This document shows, in pieces, positions 8,481-17,412 of a DNA stretch of 36,805 nucleotides. Made by a program: the position numbers and the translations under genes. A model generated the notes under the pieces. That model was not told the DNA's origin and searched no databases. It saw nothing but the letters and a program-made list of their open reading frames with translations. Positions within the stretch are counted from its first letter, which is position 1. The number at the start of each line of letters is the position of its first letter. The DNA is from Bacteroidales bacterium UBA1628 (GTDB lineage Bacteria > Bacteroidota > Bacteroidia > Bacteroidales > UBA932): positions 1 to 36,805 of the forward strand of contig DCMG01000038.1 in NCBI GenBank assembly GCA_002321335.1, written 5' to 3'.

Positions 8481-11400
8481 ATGAAGAATAAGATTATCAG
8501 CATATTATGCGTGATGGCGATCAGCCTTACAGCTTTTGCCCAAACCAATGTCAAGGGTGTCGTGACTGACAAGAACGGGGAGGCCGTCGTAGGAGCCATG
8601 GTTCTCAACAAGGACAACGGCAAATGGGCGGTGACCGACGCGGCCGGAGCGTTTGCTCTCGAAGGTGCGGAGAAAGGCCAGAATCTTGAGGTCACATGTA
8701 TGGGTTATGCGGACTTTTCTGTCAGCTACAAGGGAGAAGTCACTTTGAACATCACACTTCAGGACGACACACTTCAACTTGAGGAAACCGTGGTCATCGG
8801 CTATGGGTCAGTCAAAAAGAAGGATCTCACTGGCTCGGTAGGCGTGCTGAACAGCCAACTCATCGAGCAGCAGAGCACAGTCCAGCTCTCACAGAGCCTT
8901 CAGGGCACCATCCCTGGTCTGCAGGTCACAAGATCCAGCTCGATGCCTGGAGCCAGCGCCTCTCTTCAGATCCGTGGCGTGACAAGCATCAACGGATCGT
9001 CTCCGCTCATCCTCGTGGATGGAATGGCCGTGAGCAGCATCGACAACGTCGCCAGCGATGATGTCGAGCAGATCACAGTCCTCAAGGATGCGGCTTCCGC
9101 TTCCATCTACGGAGCGCGTGCCGCGGCAGGTGTGATCCTCATCACCACGAAGTCGGCGAAAGAAGGACAGCTCTCCATCGACTACAAAGGGGAATATTCA
9201 ATGGTGACGGCGACCGAATGGGCAGACTACCTCAACGATCCGTACAACTACATGACCATGTTCAACGAGTACAAATGGAACGATGCCGGTTGCCCGGAAG
9301 GAGCTGACTATCAAGTTTACACCAAGGATCTGATCGAGAACTACGCCCAGAAAAACGCCTACGACCCGATCGAGTACCCTGATTTCGACTGGAAATCAGC
9401 CATCATCAAGAACTCCGCCGGTGCCCACAGCCACAACGTGACCCTTTCCTACGGCAACAAGGTCGTCAAGACACGTGCCTCAGTGGGCTACCAAAGCACC
9501 GACGCTCTCTACGAAGGATCCAACTACGAGCGGTTCAACGCGCGTATAAGGAACAGCGTCAACCTCACCAAGAGGCTCAGCGCCGACATTGACTTCGCTT
9601 TCAGGCACAGCGTGAAGACCGACCCTACCGTAACCCCGCTTCAGGCGGCGAACATGTATCCGAACATCTACCTCGGACTCTACCCTGACGGCAGAGTCGG
9701 GCCAGGCAAAACCGGATCGAACACTCTAGGCATCCTCAAGGAAGGCGGAAACAAGACCAACCGCGGTGACTACATCAACGCAAGGTTCGCTCTCACCTGG
9801 AAACCTGTTGAAGACCTCAGCGTCACGGGGAGCTACAAGCCGACATGGCAGATGACCAAGACCAAGACCTTCAGCAAGGCCGTGCCATACTATGACGCCT
9901 ACGACACCGACATCATTCTCGGCTACCTGAGCGGCCATGCCACCAACGACTTGACCGAAGTGCGCAACGACGCGAACTCCTACGAACTCTCGTTCATAGC
10001 CAACTACGACAAACGCTTCGCCGAATCCCACAATTTCAACGCGATGCTTGGTTACGAGGAATATTACTACTACCACGAAGCGTTGGAGGCGTCAAGCACC
10101 AGCATGGCCCTCGGAGACTTCCCATACCTCGATCTTGCCAACAAGGACAATCTGGGAGTTAAAGGCAATGCCTATGAGAACGGTTACCGTTCAGTGTTCG
10201 GCCGTGTGATGTACAACTACAAGAACCGTTACTACGTTCAGGCCAACCTCCGCGCCGATGGATCAAGCCGCTTCGCGAAAGGCCACAGATGGGGCTGGTT
10301 CCCTTCCGCATCCATCGGCTGGGTGGTTTCAAACGAGAGTTGGATGCAGGATGTCGATCCTGTCACTTACATGAAGCTCCGCGCGTCCATCGGTACCCTT
10401 GGTAACGAAAGGATTGGAAACTATCCTTGGCAGACCAGCGTATCATTCAACAACGCCCTCTTTGTGGACAGCACAGGAAAGGTCATCACTTCACAGATGA
10501 CAGCGGCCCAAGTGGATCTCGCGGTCAAGGACATAACTTGGGAGACCACATGGACCTACGACCTTGGATTCGACATGAACTTCCTGCGCGACAGGCTCAG
10601 CCTCAGCGCGGACTACTACTACAAAGAGACCAAGGACATGCTTCTGAGCGTCGAGATCCCTGGCTTCACCGGCTACGGCAACCCGACTAAGAATGTCGGT
10701 ACCATGCACACCAACGGATGGGAGGTGAAGATAGACTGGCGTGACAAGGTGGGTGACTTTACCTACGGAGCCGGCTTCAACATCTCCGATGCGAAATCCA
10801 TCATGGGCAACCTCGGCGGAAAGGTGGTCCTCGGAGACACCATCGTAAAGGAGGGTGAGGAATATCATGCCTGGTACGGCTACAAATCCAATGGTATAAT
10901 CCGCAGTCAGGAGCAACTGGCCAACGCGGCGAACCAGCTCATCAAGACTGTGGGTCAAGGTGACATCGAATACATCGATCTTGGAGGCAACAAGTACACA
11001 GACGCTGACGGAGTTGAACACAACGACCCGGACGGCAAGATCTCCGCTGACTACGACAAAACCATCCTCGGAAGCTCACTTCCTCATTTCATATTCGGAG
11101 GTTACCTGAATCTCGGCTGGAAAGGTCTGAATCTCGGCGTGATGTTCAACGGTGTGGGCAAGCAGAATGTCAGGGTGGCCGAGTATATGGTGCGTCCTTT
11201 CGCCGCCCAGTGGCTTTCTGCTCCTTCAATATTGAAGAATAAAGACGGCTCGCGCAACTACTGGAGCGTCTACAACACAGAAGAGGAGAACGCCAGGGCA
11301 AAGTACCCTCGCCTGAGCTACACCAGTGCGGAAAAGAACAACTACCAGATGTCTGACTTCTGGCTGATGAACGGTGCCTATTTCCGCGTCAAGAACATCA

Positions 11401-11582
11401 ATCTCAGCTACACGGTTCCTTCCGAGCCTCTCAAGAAGGCCAACATCAAGGGGCTGAGACTCTATCTCAATGTTGACGACCCGTTCTGCTTCGACAACTA
11501 TCTCAAGGGATGGGATCCTGAGCAGACAACCAATTCCTACATCGCAAGAACATTCACTCTCGGTGTTGACATCAAATTCTAA
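8481..11582 (+). CDS. susC-like: SusC/RagA-family TonB-dependent outer-membrane transporter
   Basis: About 1033 residues. A signal peptide (MKNKIISILCVMAISLTAFAQ) is followed by a carboxypeptidase-regulatory-like beta domain (VKGVVTDKNGEAVVGAMV). Next comes the SusC signature before the plug (VVIGYGSVKKKDLTGSVG), the plug itself (LQGTIPGLQV, LILVDGMAV, ASIYGARAAAGVILITTKS), and a long beta-barrel ending in an aromatic-type terminus (TLGVDIKF). SusC proteins form a lidded pair with SusD and import oligomers using TonB energy. I use the ATG at 8481; an in-frame TTG lies 6 bases upstream, but the ATG gives a standard signal peptide. The start is preceded by GAAT. The stop overlaps the outer possible ATG of the susD gene. 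Confidence 0.96.
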   Translation: MKNKIISILCVMAISLTAFAQTNVKGVVTDKNGEAVVGAMVLNKDNGKWAVTDAAGAFALEGAEKGQNLEVTCMGYADFSVSYKGEVTLNITLQDDTLQLEETVVIGYGSVKKKDLTGSVGVLNSQLIEQQSTVQLSQSLQGTIPGLQVTRSSSMPGASASLQIRGVTSINGSSPLILVDGMAVSSIDNVASDDVEQITVLKDAASASIYGARAAAGVILITTKSAKEGQLSIDYKGEYSMVTATEWADYLNDPYNYMTMFNEYKWNDAGCPEGADYQVYTKDLIENYAQKNAYDPIEYPDFDWKSAIIKNSAGAHSHNVTLSYGNKVVKTRASVGYQSTDALYEGSNYERFNARIRNSVNLTKRLSADIDFAFRHSVKTDPTVTPLQAANMYPNIYLGLYPDGRVGPGKTGSNTLGILKEGGNKTNRGDYINARFALTWKPVEDLSVTGSYKPTWQMTKTKTFSKAVPYYDAYDTDIILGYLSGHATNDLTEVRNDANSYELSFIANYDKRFAESHNFNAMLGYEEYYYYHEALEASSTSMALGDFPYLDLANKDNLGVKGNAYENGYRSVFGRVMYNYKNRYYVQANLRADGSSRFAKGHRWGWFPSASIGWVVSNESWMQDVDPVTYMKLRASIGTLGNERIGNYPWQTSVSFNNALFVDSTGKVITSQMTAAQVDLAVKDITWETTWTYDLGFDMNFLRDRLSLSADYYYKETKDMLLSVEIPGFTGYGNPTKNVGTMHTNGWEVKIDWRDKVGDFTYGAGFNISDAKSIMGNLGGKVVLGDTIVKEGEEYHAWYGYKSNGIIRSQEQLANAANQLIKTVGQGDIEYIDLGGNKYTDADGVEHNDPDGKISADYDKTILGSSLPHFIFGGYLNLGWKGLNLGVMFNGVGKQNVRVAEYMVRPFAAQWLSAPSILKNKDGSRNYWSVYNTEEENARAKYPRLSYTSAEKNNYQMSDFWLMNGAYFRVKNINLSYTVPSEPLKKANIKGLRLYLNVDDPFCFDNYLKGWDPEQTTNSYIARTFTLGVDIKF

Positions 11583-11587
11583 TGAAT

Positions 11588-13273
11588 ATGAAAAAGTACA
11601 TATATACAATAGCTGCCGCTTTGCTGACCCTGTGCTTCGCTTCATCCTGCGTGGATCTCAACATGAATCCGCCATCCGAAGCGTCAAGCGAAAACTGGTA
11701 TAAGAATGCCGATCAGATCACAATGTCACTCAACGATCTCTACCGCAAGGCTTTCTACGGAATAGAGTCTGAGTACTGGACCGACAGGAGAACCGACGAC
11801 TGGTCACAGAGGGACTACACCTACGAGCTTGTCAACGGTAGCGCCACTTCTGCGACAGCGACATTTGAGACCTACTGGGACAACACCTACAAGGCCATAA
11901 GCCGCGCCATCCGTGTGATTGAATCAATCGAAAGGCTTGGTGACGGCGACACTTACACGGCTCTCAAGGCAGAGGCCTGTTTCTTCAGGGCCTACATGTA
12001 CGCCCGAATGGTGATCTGCTGGGGAGACGCTCCGTTCTACACCAACTCAATCACTGTCGAAGAAGCCTACAACATGGGCCGCACTGACAAAGAGACCATC
12101 AAGAAACAGGTGATGGAGGATTTCGACACCGCCATAGCCGGTCTTCCCGAGCAGAATGCCAACGGTGGAATCATCCGTGTCGACAAGGGAACAGCGATGG
12201 CCTGCAAGGCAAGAGTGGCGTTGACATGGGGCGACTACGAGACCTGTGCCGAACTTTGCAAAGAGATCATGGACATGAAGACATACAGTCTCTACGAGGA
12301 TTACGGCCAGCTTTTCAGAGAGAAGGCCTACACCTGCGAGACCATCTGGGCCCTGCCTAACTCATACGCATACGAACAGACCCAGGCCATAAAATCTTTC
12401 GTCAGCCGTACTGCCGGAGGAAACGCAACGGCCCAGCCTTCATGGGACCTGCTAGCCGCGTACGAATGCACTGACGGGAAAGCCATTGACGAATCTCCTC
12501 TGTTCGATCCGCACGACCCTTTCAAAAACAGGGATCCACGCTGCGCCGAGACGTTCGTTGTTCCGGGAACAACAATCTATGGTGTTGTCTATGACCCCCA
12601 CCCTGACGCGAAGACTGTCCTCAAGGATGGCGTTGAAGTCGATAACATGGACAACAAAACCTCGAAGAACCCCTATGCTGCCTTCAATGGCTGCTGCCTC
12701 CGCAAAGGCGCACAGAAGGAATGGAGAGAGGGCCAGTACAACGAGAATCCTCAGATCATCATCCGTTACGCCGACGTGCTGCTGATGTATGCGGAGTCCC
12801 TCATCGAACTGAACAGGATTGATGACAACGTCCTCAACGCCATCAACGATGTCCGAGCCAGAGCCTATGGAGTGAAACGTGACGACACAAGCGCCTATCC
12901 TGCGGTCACGACCAAGGACCAGACTGAACTCCGCCGCATCCTCCGCAGGGAGCGCCGTGTGGAATTCGCATGGGAGGGCAGGCGCTTCTTCGACCTCAAG
13001 AGATGGGGCTGGCTTGAAAAGGCTTACAGCCATCACTACTATGGTCTGCTCAACGCCCAGAACATTAAGAAATACATCACAGACGGCAATTGGTTCTGGC
13101 CATACACTCCAGACATCGACGAGGACGGATTCGCCGACTTCACCAAGATGGAGAATGAGAAACTTATTGTCAGATACGGTCTGCACCAGTATGACCCCAA
13201 ATGCGAGCTCTTCCCCATCCCGAACTCTGAGATGCTGATCAACAAGAACCTTGTACAGAACTCAGGTTATTAA
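11588..13273 (+). CDS. susD-like: SusD/RagB-family outer-membrane lipoprotein
   Basis: About 561 residues. The signal peptide MKKYIYTIAAALLTLCFASSC supplies the lipid-acceptor cysteine. The mature protein begins VDLNMNPPSEASSENWYKN, then has the helical TPR-like scaffold (AISRAIRVIESIERLG, ALKAEACFFRAYMYARMV, WGDAPFYTNSITVEEAYNMG). The C-terminal SusD part follows, with IIIRYADVLLMYAESLIELN and ILRRERRVEFAWEGRRFFDLKRWG. It would bind substrate at the surface as the lid of the adjacent SusC. Two ATGs are possible: 11582, overlapping the susC stop, and 11588. I prefer 11588 because it gives a standard MKK signal start. Confidence 0.95.
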   Translation: MKKYIYTIAAALLTLCFASSCVDLNMNPPSEASSENWYKNADQITMSLNDLYRKAFYGIESEYWTDRRTDDWSQRDYTYELVNGSATSATATFETYWDNTYKAISRAIRVIESIERLGDGDTYTALKAEACFFRAYMYARMVICWGDAPFYTNSITVEEAYNMGRTDKETIKKQVMEDFDTAIAGLPEQNANGGIIRVDKGTAMACKARVALTWGDYETCAELCKEIMDMKTYSLYEDYGQLFREKAYTCETIWALPNSYAYEQTQAIKSFVSRTAGGNATAQPSWDLLAAYECTDGKAIDESPLFDPHDPFKNRDPRCAETFVVPGTTIYGVVYDPHPDAKTVLKDGVEVDNMDNKTSKNPYAAFNGCCLRKGAQKEWREGQYNENPQIIIRYADVLLMYAESLIELNRIDDNVLNAINDVRARAYGVKRDDTSAYPAVTTKDQTELRRILRRERRVEFAWEGRRFFDLKRWGWLEKAYSHHYYGLLNAQNIKKYITDGNWFWPYTPDIDEDGFADFTKMENEKLIVRYGLHQYDPKCELFPIPNSEMLINKNLVQNSGY

Positions 13274-13279
13274 CAGGTT

Positions 13280-14230
13280 ATGTCTGTTGATGAAATATTG
13301 TTAAGAAGCCGTTTCACCCCCCTGCGCGACATACTCTGCTACGATGTGTTCGACAGGGGGTTCAACGGTTGGATGACCCTGATGCCCAACTTCACGGAGC
13401 ATCCGGACTTTGATGTGCCGCCAACTCTGGTTGACAAGACACAATGGCCTCCGGTGATGCTCAGCAGCGCAACATTCCGCTACCCAGGCACGCATGGAGC
13501 GATGTCCGGCACATACAGCCTGAAGCTCTCCACTCGTCCGGTGGCGGCTCCTTACACCGAAAAGCCCGCTCCGGGAAGCCTCGGACACGCCATCAAGAGA
13601 CTGTCATTCCGACGCCCCGGTTCGAGATATCTCCAGATTGAGTGCTGGTTCAGCTACACAGCGGAGCAGGACAAGGTTGATGATACGGACAGGCCGCAGC
13701 CAGGCCTTCACGAGAGTTCCATACGCGATTTCGGAATGGGTTTCGACATCCAGGAAGGTGGACGGCGCTATCATGTCGGAATGCGTTATCTCAACGCCGT
13801 TGACGGGAACATGATTCAGAAATGGCAGATAGAGAACGCCTCCGAAGGCACCGACAAGGACTGGGCCTTCGGTTTGGACGGAGACTGGTGCGTGAGGGGC
13901 GTGGATCCATGGTGGTTCGGACGGCGTTATCCTGACGGCAGCCACGACGGGTTCCAGTGGGTGCCTGACGGCCATCAGAAACTCATCTACAATGAGACTG
14001 ACTGCAAACTGAACTGGCAGTATATGCGCCTTCTGGTGGACACCCGGAAACGTGAGTACACCGAAATGCAGTGTCAGGACCATATTTGGGATCTGCGTGG
14101 CACACCCTGCCACTGTGTTGATGCCTATGGCAGGATCGACAACATCATAAATCCGCTTTTCTGGGTCGGGACCGACACCGCGCGCCGGGTGTTCCTCTAT
14201 GTTGACTCTGTAGTTATCTCACAAGAATGA
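13280..14230 (+). CDS. protein of unknown function without signal peptide (beta-rich, lectin-like appearance)
   Basis: A 316-residue protein beginning MSVDEILLRSRFTPLRDILC, with no signal peptide or membrane segment. It is rich in Trp, Tyr, Arg and Gly. Segments such as GAMSGTYSLKLSTRP, LQIECWFSYTAEQD, YHVGMRYLNAVDGN, WQYMRLLVDTRKREYTEMQC and RRVFLYVDSVVIS resemble strands of a concanavalin-like jelly roll. It may belong to an uncharacterised DUF family (DUF6772 comes to mind, unverified). I see no clear catalytic motif. It begins 6 bases after susD, and its stop overlaps the next start by 4 bases, so it is in the operon and coupled to the 117-residue protein. Since almost all its neighbours except the first oxidoreductase are exported, a cytoplasmic location stands out. 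Confidence 0.7.
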   Translation: MSVDEILLRSRFTPLRDILCYDVFDRGFNGWMTLMPNFTEHPDFDVPPTLVDKTQWPPVMLSSATFRYPGTHGAMSGTYSLKLSTRPVAAPYTEKPAPGSLGHAIKRLSFRRPGSRYLQIECWFSYTAEQDKVDDTDRPQPGLHESSIRDFGMGFDIQEGGRRYHVGMRYLNAVDGNMIQKWQIENASEGTDKDWAFGLDGDWCVRGVDPWWFGRRYPDGSHDGFQWVPDGHQKLIYNETDCKLNWQYMRLLVDTRKREYTEMQCQDHIWDLRGTPCHCVDAYGRIDNIINPLFWVGTDTARRVFLYVDSVVISQE

Positions 14231-14580
14231 AGACTTTCAACGACTCACATCTCGAAGTTAAGAAACGGTTCGAAGGAAAATTCGAGACTCATCCCTACGA
14301 AGCCGGCTGGGCCGACGAGGCCATATTCTTCATCATGGTGGAAGACACCGAACAGCGCGGCGGCAATATGCCCGGAAGCGAACCTTGCCTGAAAGCCCAC
14401 GTCCAACTGTCTCAAGACGGTGTCCACTGGGCCGACGACAACACACCTGAGGCCATCATCCACGGCAAAGGCCTGCATACAGTCAAAGTAGCGCCCAACT
14501 TCGGGAACTACATCAGACTCCGTGCTGAAGTCATCGGAGGCAGCATGCGGCTCAACCTTCACATCGCCTGCAAAGGCTGA
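14227..14580 (+). CDS. small protein of unknown function, coupled to the preceding gene
   Basis: A 117-residue protein with no signal peptide or membrane helix. Alternating hydrophobic stretches (AIFFIMVEDTEQRGG, CLKAHVQLSQDGVHWAD, LHTVKVAPNFGNYIRLRAEV, MRLNLHIACKG) suggest a small single-domain beta-sandwich, similar in look to carbohydrate-binding or discoidin-type modules. The phrase LSQDGVHWAD is reminiscent of F5/8-type or exo-alpha-sialidase-like strands but is not diagnostic. Its ATG overlaps the previous stop (ATGA), a classic coupling arrangement, so the two products may be made in fixed proportion or form a complex. The function is unknown. Reality as a gene is supported by its tight fit between two other genes and by normal composition. 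Confidence 0.7.
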   Translation: MKTFNDSHLEVKKRFEGKFETHPYEAGWADEAIFFIMVEDTEQRGGNMPGSEPCLKAHVQLSQDGVHWADDNTPEAIIHGKGLHTVKVAPNFGNYIRLRAEVIGGSMRLNLHIACKG

Positions 14581-14615
14581 TGCTGAAACTGACAATCTTA
14601 AACATCAGTGAATAT

Positions 14616-15992
14616 ATGAACAAAAAATCACTTATAATCCTTGCTGCCGCCTTCGTGGCGGCAGTTTCGGCCTGCGGAGAGAAAGAACCGCAGAAACCGG
14701 CAATAGTACAACCAGGCGGAGGCGAAGAAGAAAAGCCAAACGCTCCCGCTAAAGTCGGAGAGGTCATCCCGGCATGGCAGGAAGGTGAGATGGACATCCA
14801 TTTCATCAACACTACGACAGGCGAGTCCGCTTTCGTGATAATGCCTGACGGAACACAGCTTCTGATTGACGCGGCCAGTTCCCTTGTCAAGACAAACTCT
14901 GACGGGAACACGACCAACACCGGCATCCGCAGTCGCTGGGACCCTACTGCCACTGGCACCCGAGGATCACAGATCATAGGAAACTACCTGAAGAAATGCA
15001 TGGCATGGACAGGAAACAACACGATTGACTATGTGGTGATGTCGCATCTGCACAACGACCACATGGGAGACTGTAGTTCATCGCTTCCGATGTCTTCCAA
15101 AGGTTCATACAGACTTAACGGCCTGACGGAGATTCTGGATGATTTCAATGTCAGCCGCATCATTGACAGAGGGTGGCCGGACTATGATTACCCGTTTGAC
15201 ATGCAGAATCTTGCCAGCAACAAGGCCACGATCCAGAACTATGTGAAGGCTGTCAAGTGGCACGTCGCGAACTCTGGATTGAAGGCAGAGATTTTCAAGG
15301 CCGGCTCCGCCAGCCAGATCGCCCCGAAGTCATCCAAGTACGATGTCAGAATCCGGAACATAGCGGTCAACGGTGAGATCTGGACCGGAAACGGCACGGA
15401 AACCAAGATGACATTCCCGGAGAAGAAGGACATTCAGGTCGTGAATCCGGCAAAGGTGACAGGAACTGACAAGTGCCCTGCGGAGAACATCTGCAGCGCT
15501 GTCATGAGGATTTCCTACGGCAAGTTCGACTACTTCGCGGGTGCGGACCTCCAGTACAACAACCGTTCTAATTTCGCATGGAAAGACGCCGAACTGCCTT
15601 GCGCAAAGGCCGCCGGAATGGTCGAGGTGATGAAGGCTGACCACCACGGATCCGCAGCCACCAATCAGGCTGCTGCCTTGAAAGTGCTTAACCCACAGGC
15701 CATCATCGTCAACTCTTGGGTGGACTGCCATCCGCGCACGAGCATCATCTCCGAGATGGAAAGCACGTTGCCTGGTGTCAACATATTCATCACTAACTTC
15801 TGGCAGGGAGACCGCCCGGCCGGTGTGGATGACAAGGTTACCCCTAAGGAGGCTGCCAGTGTGATAGGTTATGACGGAAACATCGTCGTCCGCGTTGTGG
15901 ACGGTGGAAACAAATACTACATCATCACAACCACAGACTCAGACGGCAAGATGACGGTGAAGAACGTCTCCGGCCCTTACGCTAGCAGGTAA
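14616..15992 (+). CDS. metallo-beta-lactamase-fold lipoprotein (ComEC-like hydrolase domain)
   Basis: About 458 residues from the ATG at 14616. That start gives a lipoprotein signal with Cys20 (VSAC), followed by a Pro/Glu/Gly linker. An upstream in-frame ATG at 14580 would add 12 residues before the signal peptide and is less likely. The metal site is visible: H144-x-H146-x-D148-H149 (SHLHNDHMGD), an Asp near 311 (AGADLQYNN) and His343-His344 (KADHHGS). This arrangement is typical of the ComEC/Rec2-like branch of the fold. The family includes nucleases, phosphodiesterases, lactonases and other hydrolases, so substrate cannot be assigned. As a lipoprotein at the end of a SusC/SusD operon it probably acts in the periplasm or at the surface on the imported compound, perhaps opening an ester or lactone made by the FAD enzyme. 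That role is inference. Confidence 0.85.
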   Translation: MNKKSLIILAAAFVAAVSACGEKEPQKPAIVQPGGGEEEKPNAPAKVGEVIPAWQEGEMDIHFINTTTGESAFVIMPDGTQLLIDAASSLVKTNSDGNTTNTGIRSRWDPTATGTRGSQIIGNYLKKCMAWTGNNTIDYVVMSHLHNDHMGDCSSSLPMSSKGSYRLNGLTEILDDFNVSRIIDRGWPDYDYPFDMQNLASNKATIQNYVKAVKWHVANSGLKAEIFKAGSASQIAPKSSKYDVRIRNIAVNGEIWTGNGTETKMTFPEKKDIQVVNPAKVTGTDKCPAENICSAVMRISYGKFDYFAGADLQYNNRSNFAWKDAELPCAKAAGMVEVMKADHHGSAATNQAAALKVLNPQAIIVNSWVDCHPRTSIISEMESTLPGVNIFITNFWQGDRPAGVDDKVTPKEAASVIGYDGNIVVRVVDGGNKYYIITTTDSDGKMTVKNVSGPYASR

Positions 15993-15999
15993 AGCGAAA

Positions 16000-16036
16000 C
16001 GTTTGTCCGGCCATAAGCCTTCTGGCCGGACAAACG
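16000..16036. terminator. hairpin after the Sus-type operon
   Basis: A perfect 14-bp stem: 16000-16013 pairs with 16023-16036 around a 9-base loop. It begins 8 bases after the stop of the metallo-beta-lactamase-fold gene. No long T tract follows directly, but the next hairpin ends in TTTT. It could serve either strand. Confidence 0.75.
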
Positions 16037-16053
16037 AACGATTAAACACATTT

Positions 16054-16083
16054 TGTCCGGTGAAAGCCCCCTTTCACCGGACA
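16054..16083. terminator. hairpin between the operon and ftsZ, probably bidirectional
   Basis: A perfect 13-bp stem: TGTCCGGTGAAAG at 16054-16066 pairs with 16071-16083 around a CCCC loop, followed on the plus strand by TTTT. It lies 35 bases past the ftsZ stop on the minus strand, so it can end both convergent transcripts. Its left arm shares the 9-mer TTTGTCCGG with hairpin 1. Confidence 0.75.
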
Positions 16084-16118
16084 TTTTCTATATTCCACCC
16101 GCTCTTCTCCGGTGAAAA

Positions 16119-17399
16119 CTATCCTTGTTCCTTTTCCGAACGGTCAGCGCGCTTGATTGCCGGCACTCGTTCAAGTTCGGCGATGTTCTGGCCGTGCTCG
16201 ACGGCCAGCGCAGGTTTTCTGTCCGAATCGAAATGGAAACGCTTGACGTTGTCGGAAGTGTTGTAGCCGATGATTTTCACCTTGCCGGTGAAATTGATGT
16301 CGTCCTCGGGCTCAGGAAGAGGCTGCCTTTCAAACTTGAAGTCTTTGCCGATGAGGATCATATTGCCGAAGTCGGCCTTGGCGATTTTTCTCAAGTCATT
16401 GACCTTGAATCCAGTGGCTATCGCGGTGATTTGGATCTTGTCCCCGATGTCGGGATCTGTCATCCAGACGAGGCCTGTCTTGAACTTCTTTACGTTCCCT
16501 GTATATTCAGCGATCTTGCTGTTGATGTCGGAAAGGTCGTCCATCGTGAGGCCGTTGTCATTCTTCCCGCAGGTGATGTTTATGAGCAGGCTCTTTGCCG
16601 TCTTCAGGTCGAAGTCGTTCAGAAGAGGGGACTGCAGCGCACCTTTCACCGCATCATCAATCCTGTTTTTTCCGGTGCCGGTGCCGCAACCCATCAGAGC
16701 CATCCCGCTGTTGATCATCATGGTCTTGATGTCCTCGAAATCCACATTGATGTGGCCTTCGCGGCTGATGATCTCCACGATGCCTTTGACGGCGGTTGAG
16801 AGAACCTCGTCCGCCTTCGGGAATGCCTCATGCACAAGAAGGCTGCCATAGAAATCGTAGAGTTTCTCGTTGTTGATGATCAGAAGACTGTCCACATTCT
16901 TCACCAGCTCGTGTATGCCGTCAATGGCGCGGGACATCGCGTTCTCTCCCTCGTTCTCAAACGGCAGGGTGACCACGCCGACTGTCAGAATGCCCTTGTC
17001 CTTGGCCATCTTGGCGATGATTGGCGCTGCTCCTGTGCCTGTGCCCCCACCCATTCCTGCGGTGATGAAGAGCATCTGCGTGTCATCCCCGAGCACCACC
17101 TTCTCGATCTGGTCTTGGGCTTCAAGTGCGGCGTTGCGCCCTTTGGTCGGATCGGTTCCGGCTCCAAGGGCGTTTTTGCCGATGTGGATCTTGGTCGGGA
17201 CGGGACTTCCGTCAAGTGCTTGGCTGTCAGTGTTGCAGACAATGAAACTGCAACCTTCCACCTTTTCCCTGAACATGTGGTTCACGGCGTTGCAGCCACC
17301 TCCGCCCACACCGATGACCTTGATCATTGATTGTATAGGTGTCATTGCAGGGCTGCTTTCAGCCAGATCTATGTCAAAACTAGTGATATTGTCTCCCAT
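16119..17399 (-). CDS. ftsZ: cell division GTPase FtsZ
   Basis: About 426 residues, forming the cytoplasmic Z ring. The start of the GTPase domain is IKVIGVGGGGCNAVNHM, and the tubulin signature GGGTGTGAAP binds the nucleotide phosphates. The T7 loop segment NVDFEDIKTMM supplies catalytic residues to the next subunit. The C-terminus ends with a short conserved tail, ELERVPAIKRADR, that normally binds FtsA and other partners. I choose the ATG at 17399 (MGDNITSFDI). The frame is open to an ATG at 17426, but that start would run into the end of ftsA and adds an atypical MRRFNEQKI. It is the last gene of the division cluster, 13 bases after ftsA. Confidence 0.97.
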   Translation of the reverse strand: MGDNITSFDIDLAESSPAMTPIQSMIKVIGVGGGGCNAVNHMFREKVEGCSFIVCNTDSQALDGSPVPTKIHIGKNALGAGTDPTKGRNAALEAQDQIEKVVLGDDTQMLFITAGMGGGTGTGAAPIIAKMAKDKGILTVGVVTLPFENEGENAMSRAIDGIHELVKNVDSLLIINNEKLYDFYGSLLVHEAFPKADEVLSTAVKGIVEIISREGHINVDFEDIKTMMINSGMALMGCGTGTGKNRIDDAVKGALQSPLLNDFDLKTAKSLLINITCGKNDNGLTMDDLSDINSKIAEYTGNVKKFKTGLVWMTDPDIGDKIQITAIATGFKVNDLRKIAKADFGNMILIGKDFKFERQPLPEPEDDINFTGKVKIIGYNTSDNVKRFHFDSDRKPALAVEHGQNIAELERVPAIKRADRSEKEQG

Positions 17400-17412
17400 A
17401 ATCTTCTGTTCG

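Noticed and set aside
12452..13186. Long open frame (244 codons) on the minus strand inside the susD gene
   Set aside because: It lies wholly opposite a well-supported SusD gene, has no family features and reflects the codon bias of the real gene.
14261..14274. Possible third LacI operator (GAAACGGTTC)
   Set aside because: Only about 10 of 14 positions match the two promoter operators, and it lies inside the 117-codon gene. Chance is the simpler reading.
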